DNA of 5,890 nt from an uncultured Clostridia bacterium (GCA_944383945.1 CALWRL010000044.1:1-5890); one strand, 5' to 3'. Positions 1 through 5,755 are shown, numbered from the stretch's first letter. Numbers and translations: made by a program. The notes: generated by a model not told the origin, from the sequence alone.

Positions 1-444
1 GACAATGTTAAAACATATAGTGGTCTTTATGGAAAAATAATTGAAATTGTTGAAACAACAGATGGTAAGGTCGCAATTTTAGAAACTGGAAGCGAAAAAA
101 ACAAAGGTATTTTTAGCATCGATATTAATGCAATTTACGGCATTGATGAAAAAAAGCCAGTTGTTTATGATGCAGACGGAAATATTATTGAACCAAAAGA
201 CGAAAATGAAGGAAAAACCGAAAAGTCCGATGTTAAGGTAGAACAAGCACAAGAAGTAAAAGAGGAAACCGAAAAACCAAAAACCAAGAAAAAAAGTGCA
301 AACAAATCTTCTAATAAAGATAAAGAAAAAAATGATGATTTGAAGGTTGAAGAAGTTGCTAAAGAGCCTATTGAAGAAAAGGTTGAAGAAATAAAAAAAG
401 TAGAAGAAAAGAAATCAACATCTAAGAAAAAAGAAAGTAAATAA
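1..444 (+). CDS. yajC: Preprotein translocase accessory subunit YajC, C-terminal part (5' truncated by window edge)
   Basis: The reading frame is open from base 1 to a TAA at 442-444 (147 codons visible). The first ~50 visible residues match the cytoplasmic YajC core: DNVKTYSGLYGKI, the ETTDGKVAILETG strand pair, then DINAIYGID. YajC is a small membrane protein of the SecDF-YajC complex that assists SecYEG-dependent export. Its single N-terminal membrane helix would lie upstream of this window and is not seen. After the core, about 85 residues form a low-complexity tail rich in Lys and Glu (many KKK, EEK and EEV repeats) with no hydrophobic segment. This makes the protein far longer than the ~100 residues usual for YajC; similar tails do occur in some Bacillota. 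An intrinsic terminator follows at once, so this is the last gene of its transcript. The assignment rests on the core alone; the tail gives no functional clue. Confidence 0.85.
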   Translation, partial: DNVKTYSGLYGKIIEIVETTDGKVAILETGSEKNKGIFSIDINAIYGIDEKKPVVYDADGNIIEPKDENEGKTEKSDVKVEQAQEVKEETEKPKTKKKSANKSSNKDKEKNDDLKVEEVAKEPIEEKVEEIKKVEEKKSTSKKKESK

Positions 445-449
445 GAATT

Positions 450-485
450 AAAAACCTCATAAAATTGAGGTTTTTTTATTTTTTG
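450..485 (+). terminator. Intrinsic (Rho-independent) terminator after yajC
   Basis: An AAAACCTCA arm (451-459) pairs perfectly with TGAGGTTTT (466-474) around a 6-base loop; one further A-T pair (450/475) is possible. A T-rich tract follows (471-477, then ATTTTTT). It lies 6 bases after the yajC stop. It isolates yajC from mscS, which has its own promoter about 20 bases further on. Confidence 0.88.
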
Positions 486-496
486 CTCGCTTTTAT

Positions 497-524
497 TTGT
501 TATTATAATAAAAAGTGATAAAAT
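497..524 (+). promoter_or_regulatory. Promoter of mscS (housekeeping sigma type, extended -10)
   Basis: A -35-like TTGTTA (497-502) is separated by 16 bp from TAAAAT (519-524). The latter is preceded by TG plus one base (TGATAAAAT), an extended -10. The predicted start near 531 gives a leader of about 23 nt that contains the GGAG (542-545), 8 bases before the ATG at 554. A TATAAT at 504-509 is an alternative -10 but has no credible -35. Prediction from sequence only. Confidence 0.6.
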
Positions 525-553
525 GAAAAAAAATATACAATGGAGAAAATCAA

Positions 554-1687
554 ATGAATTGGAGTGAAATTTGGGAAACTATTAAAACATTTTTTACAGA
601 TAATGTTTGGAAAATTGTTGGCTTTTTTGCAACATTAATTTTCGGAGTTATTATTATAAAAATATTGCTTAATCTTTTTAGAAAATTATTAGGCAAAACA
701 AGAATGGAAAAAGTTTCTCAGAAATTTTTATATAACATAATTAAATTTTTTCTATATTTAGCTTTAATTTTAATTTTATTAAGTATTGTTGGAGTGTCGA
801 TAACCGGAGTTCTTGCGGCAATTAGCGCTGCTGTTTTGGCAATTGGTTTGGCGTTGCAAAACAACATTGCAAACTTAGCTAATGGAATCATTATTGTTTC
901 TTCTCACATGCTTAAAAAGGGCGATTACATTATTGTTGACGGAGTTGAGGGAAGCGTTGAAGAAATAAATTTTCTATTTACAACAATTATGACAACTGAT
1001 AATAAAAGAATTACAATTCCTAACACAACAATTATTAATAGTTCTGTAATTAATGCCGGCGCAAATGCAACTAGAAGGTTGGAGTTTACATTTAGCGTTG
1101 CATATGAAACAGATGTTGAAAAGGTTAAAAAAATTGTTATTGATGTTATGCAAAGTGATGGAAGGGTGTTATTAGAACCTAAACCATTTTGTAGGCTAAG
1201 AACGTTAGGAGCAAGCAGTATCGATTTTTTTGCAAACTGTTGGGTTGATGGAGAAGATTATTGGGATGTTTATTACTATATAATTGAAAATGTTTACAAC
1301 GAATTTAAGAGAAATAAGATATCTATACCATATAATCAACTTGAAGTAAGAAATAGAACTGATAAGGTTGTTATGCCATTTGATAAAAAACCTTTGCAAG
1401 AAAGAGTTGAAAAAAATAGAGAAGTTAAAAAACACAGAATAAATTTGGAAAAAGATGATTTAACCGATTTGTTTAAAAGAAAAAAGAAGAAAAAAGATAA
1501 AAAAGCAAAAGAAGAAAAAGTTAAAATTAATGAGCCTAAAATTAAAGGGAATGATGATGCTAATAAGGAAAACATTTCTGAGGGTATAATAAAAATTGAC
1601 TTATCAAATAAATCAAACGAACCAATAAAGAACACGATCGAAGCCAAGGAAAATAAAACAGAAAAGCAAAAAAATAAGAAAAAATAA
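554..1687 (+). CDS. mscS: Small-conductance mechanosensitive channel, MscS family, with long lysine-rich tail
   Basis: This inner-membrane channel opens under membrane tension and releases solutes on hypo-osmotic shock; MscS works as a homoheptamer. Three membrane segments are visible: TM1 ~19-41, TM2 ~61-83 and pore helix TM3 ~85-115. TM3 carries the family signature AIGLALQNNIANLANG. Leu95 and Leu99 align with the E. coli MscS pore-gate leucines 105 and 109. The beta domain (~120-170, with RITIPN and SSVINAG) and the alpha/beta domain (~175-264, with LGASSIDF and ISIPYNQLEV) follow in family order. The core ends near residue 265, as in the 286-residue E. coli protein. About 110 further residues are hydrophilic and very Lys-rich (KRKKKKKDKK near 308-317), of unknown role. 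The position of the E. coli kink glycine (Gly113) is Asn103. The start is fixed by GGAG 8 bases upstream. The gene is monocistronic: a terminator precedes it and a convergent gene follows. Confidence 0.95.
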   Translation: MNWSEIWETIKTFFTDNVWKIVGFFATLIFGVIIIKILLNLFRKLLGKTRMEKVSQKFLYNIIKFFLYLALILILLSIVGVSITGVLAAISAAVLAIGLALQNNIANLANGIIIVSSHMLKKGDYIIVDGVEGSVEEINFLFTTIMTTDNKRITIPNTTIINSSVINAGANATRRLEFTFSVAYETDVEKVKKIVIDVMQSDGRVLLEPKPFCRLRTLGASSIDFFANCWVDGEDYWDVYYYIIENVYNEFKRNKISIPYNQLEVRNRTDKVVMPFDKKPLQERVEKNREVKKHRINLEKDDLTDLFKRKKKKKDKKAKEEKVKINEPKIKGNDDANKENISEGIIKIDLSNKSNEPIKNTIEAKENKTEKQKNKKK

Positions 1688-1770
1688 TTAACATTTTATC
1701 AAGAAAATATATAGATATTATTAAAAATAAGCTAATAAATAGAAATCATAAACAAAAACTGTTTTTAATT
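1688..1770. other. Convergent intergenic gap between mscS and ymfI
   Basis: These 83 AT-rich bases separate two stop codons facing each other. The only inverted repeat is AAAAA-CTG-TTTTT (1754-1766). Its stem is A-T only with a 3-base loop, too weak for a confident terminator in either direction. No ORF, RNA gene or promoter is recognisable. Confidence 0.5.
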
Positions 1771-2502
1771 TTAGCAAGTGTAACCGCCGTCAATTGTTAG
1801 TGTTTGACCTGTTATAAAGGTTGAGTTCGAGAGAAAATATATTGCATTTGCAACTTCTTCTGGGTTTCCAAATCTTCCTAGAGGAGTTGAATTGCAAAAT
1901 TCAGCTTTTTCTAAAGTAGATAAATCGCTGTTCATTTCTGTTTCAATTGCGCCAGGTGCAACACAATTTATTTTAATGTTTGATGGGCCTAGTTCTTTTG
2001 CAAGAGATTTGCATAACCCAATAACTCCAAATTTTGATGCTGAATAAAGAGATTCGCAAGAGGCGCCACATGTTCCCCAAATTGAAGAAACTGCAACAAT
2101 ATTTCCGTTTTTATTTGATAGCATATTTGGCAAAACGGACATGATTGAATTATAAACACCTTTTAAATTTGTGTTTATAATGTTATTAAAATCGGATTCG
2201 TTAGTGTCGATAATTGGTTTAACTTGCGAAATGCCTGCATTTGCAACTAAAACATCAACACAGCCTAAAATTGATAATGAAAAATCAATCATTTTTTTAC
2301 ATTGGTTAAAATCAGAAACATCGCATTTGTATATTTCAACAATTAAATTTGGATGTTTTTCTTTTATTTCTTTTCTTAGTTCAACCGCTTCTTTTTCAGA
2401 TTTGTTATAATTAATTATGACATTAAATCCGTTTCTTGCAAAAGTTCTTGCAGTTTCTGCGCCAATTCCTTTTGATGCGCCTGTTATTACGACATTTTTC
2501 AT
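1771..2502 (-). CDS. ymfI: SDR-family reductase, probable elongation factor P 5-aminopentanone reductase (YmfI type)
   Basis: A classical short-chain dehydrogenase of 243 residues, the normal family length. It shows the dinucleotide-binding TGASKGIG (7-14), Asp61 (CDVSD), NAG (88-90), catalytic Asn112, Ser140, Tyr153 and Lys157 (YSASK), and the C-terminal TGQTLTIDGG. The general fold is that of FabG. From memory of Bacillus subtilis YmfI, the stretch AVSSIWGTCGASCESLYSASK and the Cys-terminated end (DGGYTC) resemble YmfI (AVSSIWGETGASCEVLYS and a GGWHC end) more than FabG. YmfI reduces the 5-aminopentanone group on a conserved EF-P lysine to 5-aminopentanol, in the cytosol, using NAD(P)H. The SDR call is near certain; the YmfI call is likely but not proven, and FabG or another SDR remains possible. 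The Rossmann motif right after the Met fixes the start. No Shine-Dalgarno precedes it, and no in-frame ATG, GTG or TTG occurs just upstream. It lies 40 bp downstream of the M1 peptidase gene on the same strand and has its own promoter. Confidence 0.85.
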   Translation of the reverse strand: MKNVVITGASKGIGAETARTFARNGFNVIINYNKSEKEAVELRKEIKEKHPNLIVEIYKCDVSDFNQCKKMIDFSLSILGCVDVLVANAGISQVKPIIDTNESDFNNIINTNLKGVYNSIMSVLPNMLSNKNGNIVAVSSIWGTCGASCESLYSASKFGVIGLCKSLAKELGPSNIKINCVAPGAIETEMNSDLSTLEKAEFCNSTPLGRFGNPEEVANAIYFLSNSTFITGQTLTIDGGYTC

Positions 2503-2508
2503 GTTAAT

Positions 2509-2536
2509 ATTGTAACATGCATTAGAAGATTTTCAA
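2509..2536 (-). promoter_or_regulatory. Promoter of ymfI, positioned for a leaderless mRNA
   Basis: Read on the minus strand: TTGAAA (2531-2536, 5 of 6 consensus bases), a 16-bp spacer, then TACAAT (2509-2514) with an upstream TG plus one base (TGTTACAAT), an extended -10. Only six bases (ATTAAC) separate the -10 from the ATG at 2502-2500. The normal -10 to +1 distance would therefore place transcription start at the A of the ATG. The promoter fits wholly inside the 40-bp gap after the M1 stop codon. No start-site data are available. Confidence 0.65.
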
Positions 2537-2542
2537 ATTAAT

Positions 2543-4126
2543 TTACTTCAATAAAATAACATTGCCTTCAATCCAAGAATAAAAATAATTTGTTAATTTT
2601 CTTTTTGTTGTTTTTTCAAAAGATGCAATAAGATTATCTGGCGTAACATTTTTATATTTGCATTCGTTAAAGTAATTTTTTAAGCATTTGTTAAATTCTG
2701 CTTCACCTATAATTTCTCTTAGCGAATCGAAAAGCAACATTCCTTTTACATATGCAATGTAAACATATTCTTGCTCGGATTTGTATTCGTCTAATTCTCG
2801 GTTCATAGATGTGTCAACTTCTCCGTAAACATTTCCATATAACTGAACAAATAATGAGTAAGAAGAATATGCGTTAGAAATTATGGTATTCTTAGAAAGA
2901 TTGTATTCTGGGTGGGCATCAAAGAACAAAACTGTAGAATATTCGGTTAAGCCCTCATCTAACCACCCATATTTATAAGCACTACTTCCAACTAAATTAT
3001 ACCACCATTGATGAGCAATTTCATGAACAATAACTTGTTGATAAGATGTTTTGTCTTCAACTTCGTTTGAAATGTAAACCAAATTTGGAAATTCCATTCC
3101 GCCATGAACAAAGTTTGCTTCAACTACGGATAGGGTAGAGTAAGGATATTTTCCTATTGTATTGTTAAAAAATTTAAGGGCTTTTAAAGATGTTTCCAAA
3201 GAATCGTTTGGTGTTTCATCTGAAAAATAATAATAATTAACCTGTGTGTATTCTACTGTTTTTGAAATAACTTTAAATTCTTTTGAAAGAACCATTGCAA
3301 AATCTCTAACGCTATTTGCTTCCATGCTAATTATGTTGTTGTTATTTTCTGTCGATGTGGAAATTTGTTTTCCGCTTGATGCAAGCGTGTAAGTGTTTGG
3401 GAACGATAAAGTTACGCTGTAATTAGACATATCCGAAAAGAAAGGGTCGCCGTTATAGTGATAAAGAGATTTGTCAAAATCGCCTTCGTTAAAAACACAA
3501 GCGATAGGGTAGAAATTTGCTAAATTTACGGTGTTGTTTCCATATCCAAAGCGATGATTTATGTTTGGTAAAACAACAGAAAAATTTATTTTTATATCAG
3601 TTTTTTCACCCGGATATAATGGCTCTTTAAATATGATATATAAAATATTTTCATCTTCGCCACCAATAAAATATTCATCTTCTAACAATTTGTTATTTTT
3701 GCAAAATTCTGCAACCTCACTAAATGTTGGCTGTGCATTATTAATACTATTACAATATTTTGTGGTATTATTCATAATTTCAATTTTTTCTATTGAAATT
3801 TCTCCATAACTTTTTCCGTTTGGATATGCTTTGTGTTGATTTGCTAAGCTGACGGGAGGGGAAATGGATTCTTCTCTAAATGCATTAGGATATAAGTTTA
3901 AACACAAGAAGTTTAAAACTGTTTCTGTGTTGTTTTTATATTCCAATTCTTCTTCACAAAGCAATGTTTTGTTTTCATCATTAAAATTAACTTTTAAAGT
4001 ATAGTTTGAAAGATTTTGTTGTGTGTTGGTATCTGAACAACCAACAAATATAACAATAACTAAGGCTATTAAACTTATTGCACAAAGAACTATTAAAGAT
4101 TTTCCAAGTATTTTTTTTAATTTCAT
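2543..4126 (-). CDS. M1-family zinc metallopeptidase, predicted surface lipoprotein
   Basis: A gluzincin aminopeptidase-type enzyme (527 residues). The zinc site is HEIAHQWW (His368, Glu369, His372) with third ligand Glu391 in WLDEGLTEY, the HEXXH-x18-E spacing of family M1. GGMEF (342-346) stands in place of the GXMEN exopeptidase motif, with Glu345 the expected N-terminus binder. YVKG (Tyr459) matches the catalytic-tyrosine region (compare PYEKG of leukotriene A4 hydrolase). The N-terminus is a lipoprotein-like signal: basic MKLKK, hydrophobic ~10-28, then FVGC with Cys30 as probable lipidated residue; Phe at -3 is slightly off consensus. A simple membrane anchor is the alternative. The N-terminal beta domain is ~40-290 and the catalytic domain ~300-527; the large C-terminal domain of aminopeptidase N-type enzymes is absent. 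Expected role: trimming peptides outside the membrane; the substrate is unknown. The start is supported by GGGAG (4133-4137) 6 bases upstream. Confidence 0.93.
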   Translation of the reverse strand: MKLKKILGKSLIVLCAISLIALVIVIFVGCSDTNTQQNLSNYTLKVNFNDENKTLLCEEELEYKNNTETVLNFLCLNLYPNAFREESISPPVSLANQHKAYPNGKSYGEISIEKIEIMNNTTKYCNSINNAQPTFSEVAEFCKNNKLLEDEYFIGGEDENILYIIFKEPLYPGEKTDIKINFSVVLPNINHRFGYGNNTVNLANFYPIACVFNEGDFDKSLYHYNGDPFFSDMSNYSVTLSFPNTYTLASSGKQISTSTENNNNIISMEANSVRDFAMVLSKEFKVISKTVEYTQVNYYYFSDETPNDSLETSLKALKFFNNTIGKYPYSTLSVVEANFVHGGMEFPNLVYISNEVEDKTSYQQVIVHEIAHQWWYNLVGSSAYKYGWLDEGLTEYSTVLFFDAHPEYNLSKNTIISNAYSSYSLFVQLYGNVYGEVDTSMNRELDEYKSEQEYVYIAYVKGMLLFDSLREIIGEAEFNKCLKNYFNECKYKNVTPDNLIASFEKTTKRKLTNYFYSWIEGNVILLK

Positions 4127-4223
4127 GCTAAACTCCCGTAACTTTTTGTTAACTATTTATATGCCTAAAAATTTAGCTATATTATTTGATTTTTTATTTT
4201 GAGAAAATAATAATTGTAATTTA
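4127..4223. other. Divergent control region between the M1 peptidase and trmD
   Basis: A very AT-rich spacer with no ORF. On the minus strand it holds the GGGAG of the M1 gene (4133-4137). A possible -10, TATAAA (4156-4161), has no recognisable -35 at 16-18 bp, so the M1 promoter is not settled. A short inverted repeat, CTAAA-AA-TTTAG (4165-4176), lies just upstream of that -10 and could be an operator, but chance is equally likely at this base composition. The plus-strand end carries the trmD promoter. Confidence 0.4.
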
Positions 4224-4253
4224 TTTACTTTTTAATTAAAAAAATGTTATAAT
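4224..4253 (+). promoter_or_regulatory. Promoter of the trmD-rbgA group, positioned for a leaderless trmD mRNA
   Basis: A perfect TATAAT (4248-4253) is preceded by TG plus one base (TGTTATAAT from 4245), an extended -10. The -35 is weak: TTTACT (4224-4229, 18-bp spacer) or TTACTT (4225-4230, 17-bp spacer). Six bases (CAGATG) separate the -10 from the ATG at 4260, so the predicted +1 is the A of that ATG. No Shine-Dalgarno is present. This places trmD under its own promoter instead of an upstream rpsP/rimM operon. Confidence 0.65.
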
Positions 4254-4259
4254 CAGATG

Positions 4260-4934
4260 ATGAAAATTGATGTTTTAACTTTATTTCCAAATATGTTCGC
4301 TCCGCTTTTCGAAAGCGTTATTGGGCGTGCTGTTGCAAGCAAAAAACTTGAAATTAATATCATTGATATAAGAAATTTTTCAAAAGAAAAACACAAAAAG
4401 TGTGACGATGCACCATTTGGTGGTGGGGCTGGAATGGTTATGATGGCTCAACCTATTTATGATGCTATAAAAAGTGTTTTAACACCTAATAGCAAACTTA
4501 TTTACCTTTCGCCAAAGGGAGAAGTTTTCAATCAAAGTTTGGCTGTTAATTTTTCAAAAGAAGAACATTTAATTTTATTATGTGGTCATTATGAAGGAAT
4601 TGATGAACGAATTATTGAAATTTTTAATCCAATTCAAATTTCAATAGGAGATTATGTTTTAACTGGTGGTGAGCTTCCTGCAATGGTTATGGTTGATGCA
4701 ATTTGCAGATATGTTAAAGGTGTTTTAAATGAGCAATCTTTGTTGGAAGAAAGCCATTCTAATGGGCTTTTAGAATATCCTCAATACACTAGACCAAATG
4801 TGTTTATGGGAATAGAAGTTCCTTCGGTTTTGCTTAGCGGAAACCACGAGGAGATTAGAAAGTTTAGAGAAAGAATGTCGATTGAAGAAACAAAAAAGAG
4901 AAGAGAGGATATGTTAAAAAAATGGAAAAAATAA
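4260..4934 (+). CDS. trmD: tRNA (guanine-37-N1)-methyltransferase TrmD
   Basis: A SPOUT-class, trefoil-knot methyltransferase that uses S-adenosylmethionine to make m1G37 in tRNAs reading CNN, chiefly Pro, Leu and Arg codons, preventing +1 frameshifts. It acts as a dimer in the cytosol. Visible motifs, numbered from the ATG at 4260 (224 residues): MKIDVLTLFP at the N-terminus, DAPFGGGAGMVM (50-61), LSPKG (83-87), the knot segments CGHYEGIDER and ISIGDYVLTGGELPAM (127-142), then LEYPQYTRP and VLLSGNH. Two ATGs are tandem (4257 and 4260). I chose 4260 because MKIDVLTLFP is the usual TrmD start and because the promoter predicts +1 at 4260; starting at 4257 adds one Met. The protein is short beside the 255-residue E. 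coli enzyme, through its C-terminal domain. The residue aligned with E. coli catalytic Asp169 appears to be Glu164. Its last 13 bases overlap rbgA. Confidence 0.97.
   Translation: MKIDVLTLFPNMFAPLFESVIGRAVASKKLEINIIDIRNFSKEKHKKCDDAPFGGGAGMVMMAQPIYDAIKSVLTPNSKLIYLSPKGEVFNQSLAVNFSKEEHLILLCGHYEGIDERIIEIFNPIQISIGDYVLTGGELPAMVMVDAICRYVKGVLNEQSLLEESHSNGLLEYPQYTRPNVFMGIEVPSVLLSGNHEEIRKFRERMSIEETKKRREDMLKKWKK
4916..4922 (+). other. A_AAA_AAA heptamer at the trmD/rbgA overlap (possible -1 slippery site or coupling element)
   Basis: In the trmD frame the codons run TTA-AAA-AAA-TGG, giving a canonical X_XXY_YYZ heptamer of seven A. The last A is also the first base of the rbgA ATG (4922). A -1 slip would make that ATG the next codon and fuse TrmD to RbgA. 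A purine-rich GAGAGGA (4903-4909) lies 6 bases upstream of the heptamer, as the stimulatory Shine-Dalgarno does in E. coli dnaX. The same GAGG is the only candidate ribosome site for rbgA, with a long 13-base spacing. AAA-AAA lysine pairs are common in this genome, so the slip is conjecture; the positions are seen. Confidence 0.3.
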
Positions 4935-5755
4935 ATTGGTTTCCTGGCCACATGAAAAAAGCGTTAGACATAATGTCAAAAGAAGTGAAAAATGTTGATG
5001 CTTTAATTTATGTTTTAGATAGCCGTGCACCTTTCGCGTGTTTAAACCCAGAATTTGTTAAGATAGTTGGTAATAAGCCTATATTGTTTGTATTAAACAA
5101 AATTGATTTAGCCGATGAAGCAAAAATTAAAGAAATTAAAAAAAATTTATTAGATGACAACAGGCTTGTTGTAGAGTTAAACAGCACTGCATCTGGTGCA
5201 ATAAAAACAATTCAAAGTTCGCTTGAAAAATTGTGTTTTAATATTTTTGAAAAATACAAATCGCGTGGGATAAATCCTTTTATTAGGGCAATGGTTATTG
5301 GTGTTCCAAATTGTGGAAAATCAACTTTGGTTAATAATTTGTGCGGAGGATATAAGGCAACAACGGGCAATAAACCTGGTGTTACAAAGGCTAAGCAATG
5401 GGTTAAAATTTCAAAAAATTTAGAACTTTTAGACACTCCGGGAACATTGTGGCCAAATTTATCTAATCAAGAAATTGGCAAAAAACTTGCATTTATTGGA
5501 AGCATTAAAGATGAAGTTATTTCAAGTGAAGATTTAGCTTTGCTATTAATAGAAGAATTAAGAAAAGAATATAAGACAATGTTTGAAAATAGGTTTGCGG
5601 TTGAAACAAATGAAAAATCTTCTATTGAAATTTTAGAAGAAATTGCTAAAAAAAGAAAGTACTTAATTAAAGGCGGAGAAGTTGACTACGAACGAACAGC
5701 AAAAGCAATAATTGATGATTTTAGAAAAGGGAAAATTGGAAAAATAACTTTATAA
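4922..5755 (+). CDS. rbgA: Ribosome biogenesis GTPase RbgA (YlqF)
   Basis: A circularly permuted GTPase needed for a late step of 50S subunit assembly. In B. subtilis it binds immature 45S particles and promotes their maturation around L16 and neighbouring proteins. The permutation is plain: G4 NKID (59-62) and a G5-like STASG (88-92) come before G1 GVPNCGKS (127-134), a G2 Thr155 in KPGVT, and G3 DTPG (171-174). The N-terminal WFPGHM contains His10, equivalent to catalytic His9 of B. subtilis RbgA. The C-terminal RNA-binding helical domain (~200-277) follows; the total of 277 residues is normal. The ATG overlaps the trmD 3' end by 13 bases, one frame back, with GAGG 13 bases upstream, suggesting translational coupling to trmD. 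The start is secure because WFPGHM begins at residue 6. No rplS lies between trmD and rbgA, unlike B. subtilis. Confidence 0.96.
   Translation: MEKINWFPGHMKKALDIMSKEVKNVDALIYVLDSRAPFACLNPEFVKIVGNKPILFVLNKIDLADEAKIKEIKKNLLDDNRLVVELNSTASGAIKTIQSSLEKLCFNIFEKYKSRGINPFIRAMVIGVPNCGKSTLVNNLCGGYKATTGNKPGVTKAKQWVKISKNLELLDTPGTLWPNLSNQEIGKKLAFIGSIKDEVISSEDLALLLIEELRKEYKTMFENRFAVETNEKSSIEILEEIAKKRKYLIKGGEVDYERTAKAIIDDFRKGKIGKITL

Noticed and set aside
504..509. TATAAT as the mscS -10
   Set aside because: It has no good -35 at 16-18 bp and no TG extension. The TGATAAAAT at 516-524 with TTGTTA upstream fits better, though both could work.
1205..1647. Minus-strand open frames inside mscS, and similar opposite-strand frames inside ymfI, the M1 gene and rbgA
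   Set aside because: They lie wholly within well-supported genes, have no Shine-Dalgarno or domain signature, and look like mirror images of AT-rich codons (Phe/Ser/Ile-rich).
1754..1766. AAAAA-CTG-TTTTT inverted repeat as a bidirectional terminator between mscS and ymfI
   Set aside because: The stem is five A-T pairs with a 3-base loop and no G-C pair. It would be unstable, and such repeats are expected by chance at this base composition.
4165..4176. CTAAA-AA-TTTAG palindrome as an operator for the M1 gene
   Set aside because: Only five pairs per arm in AT-rich DNA, no second copy in the window, and no regulator gene nearby.
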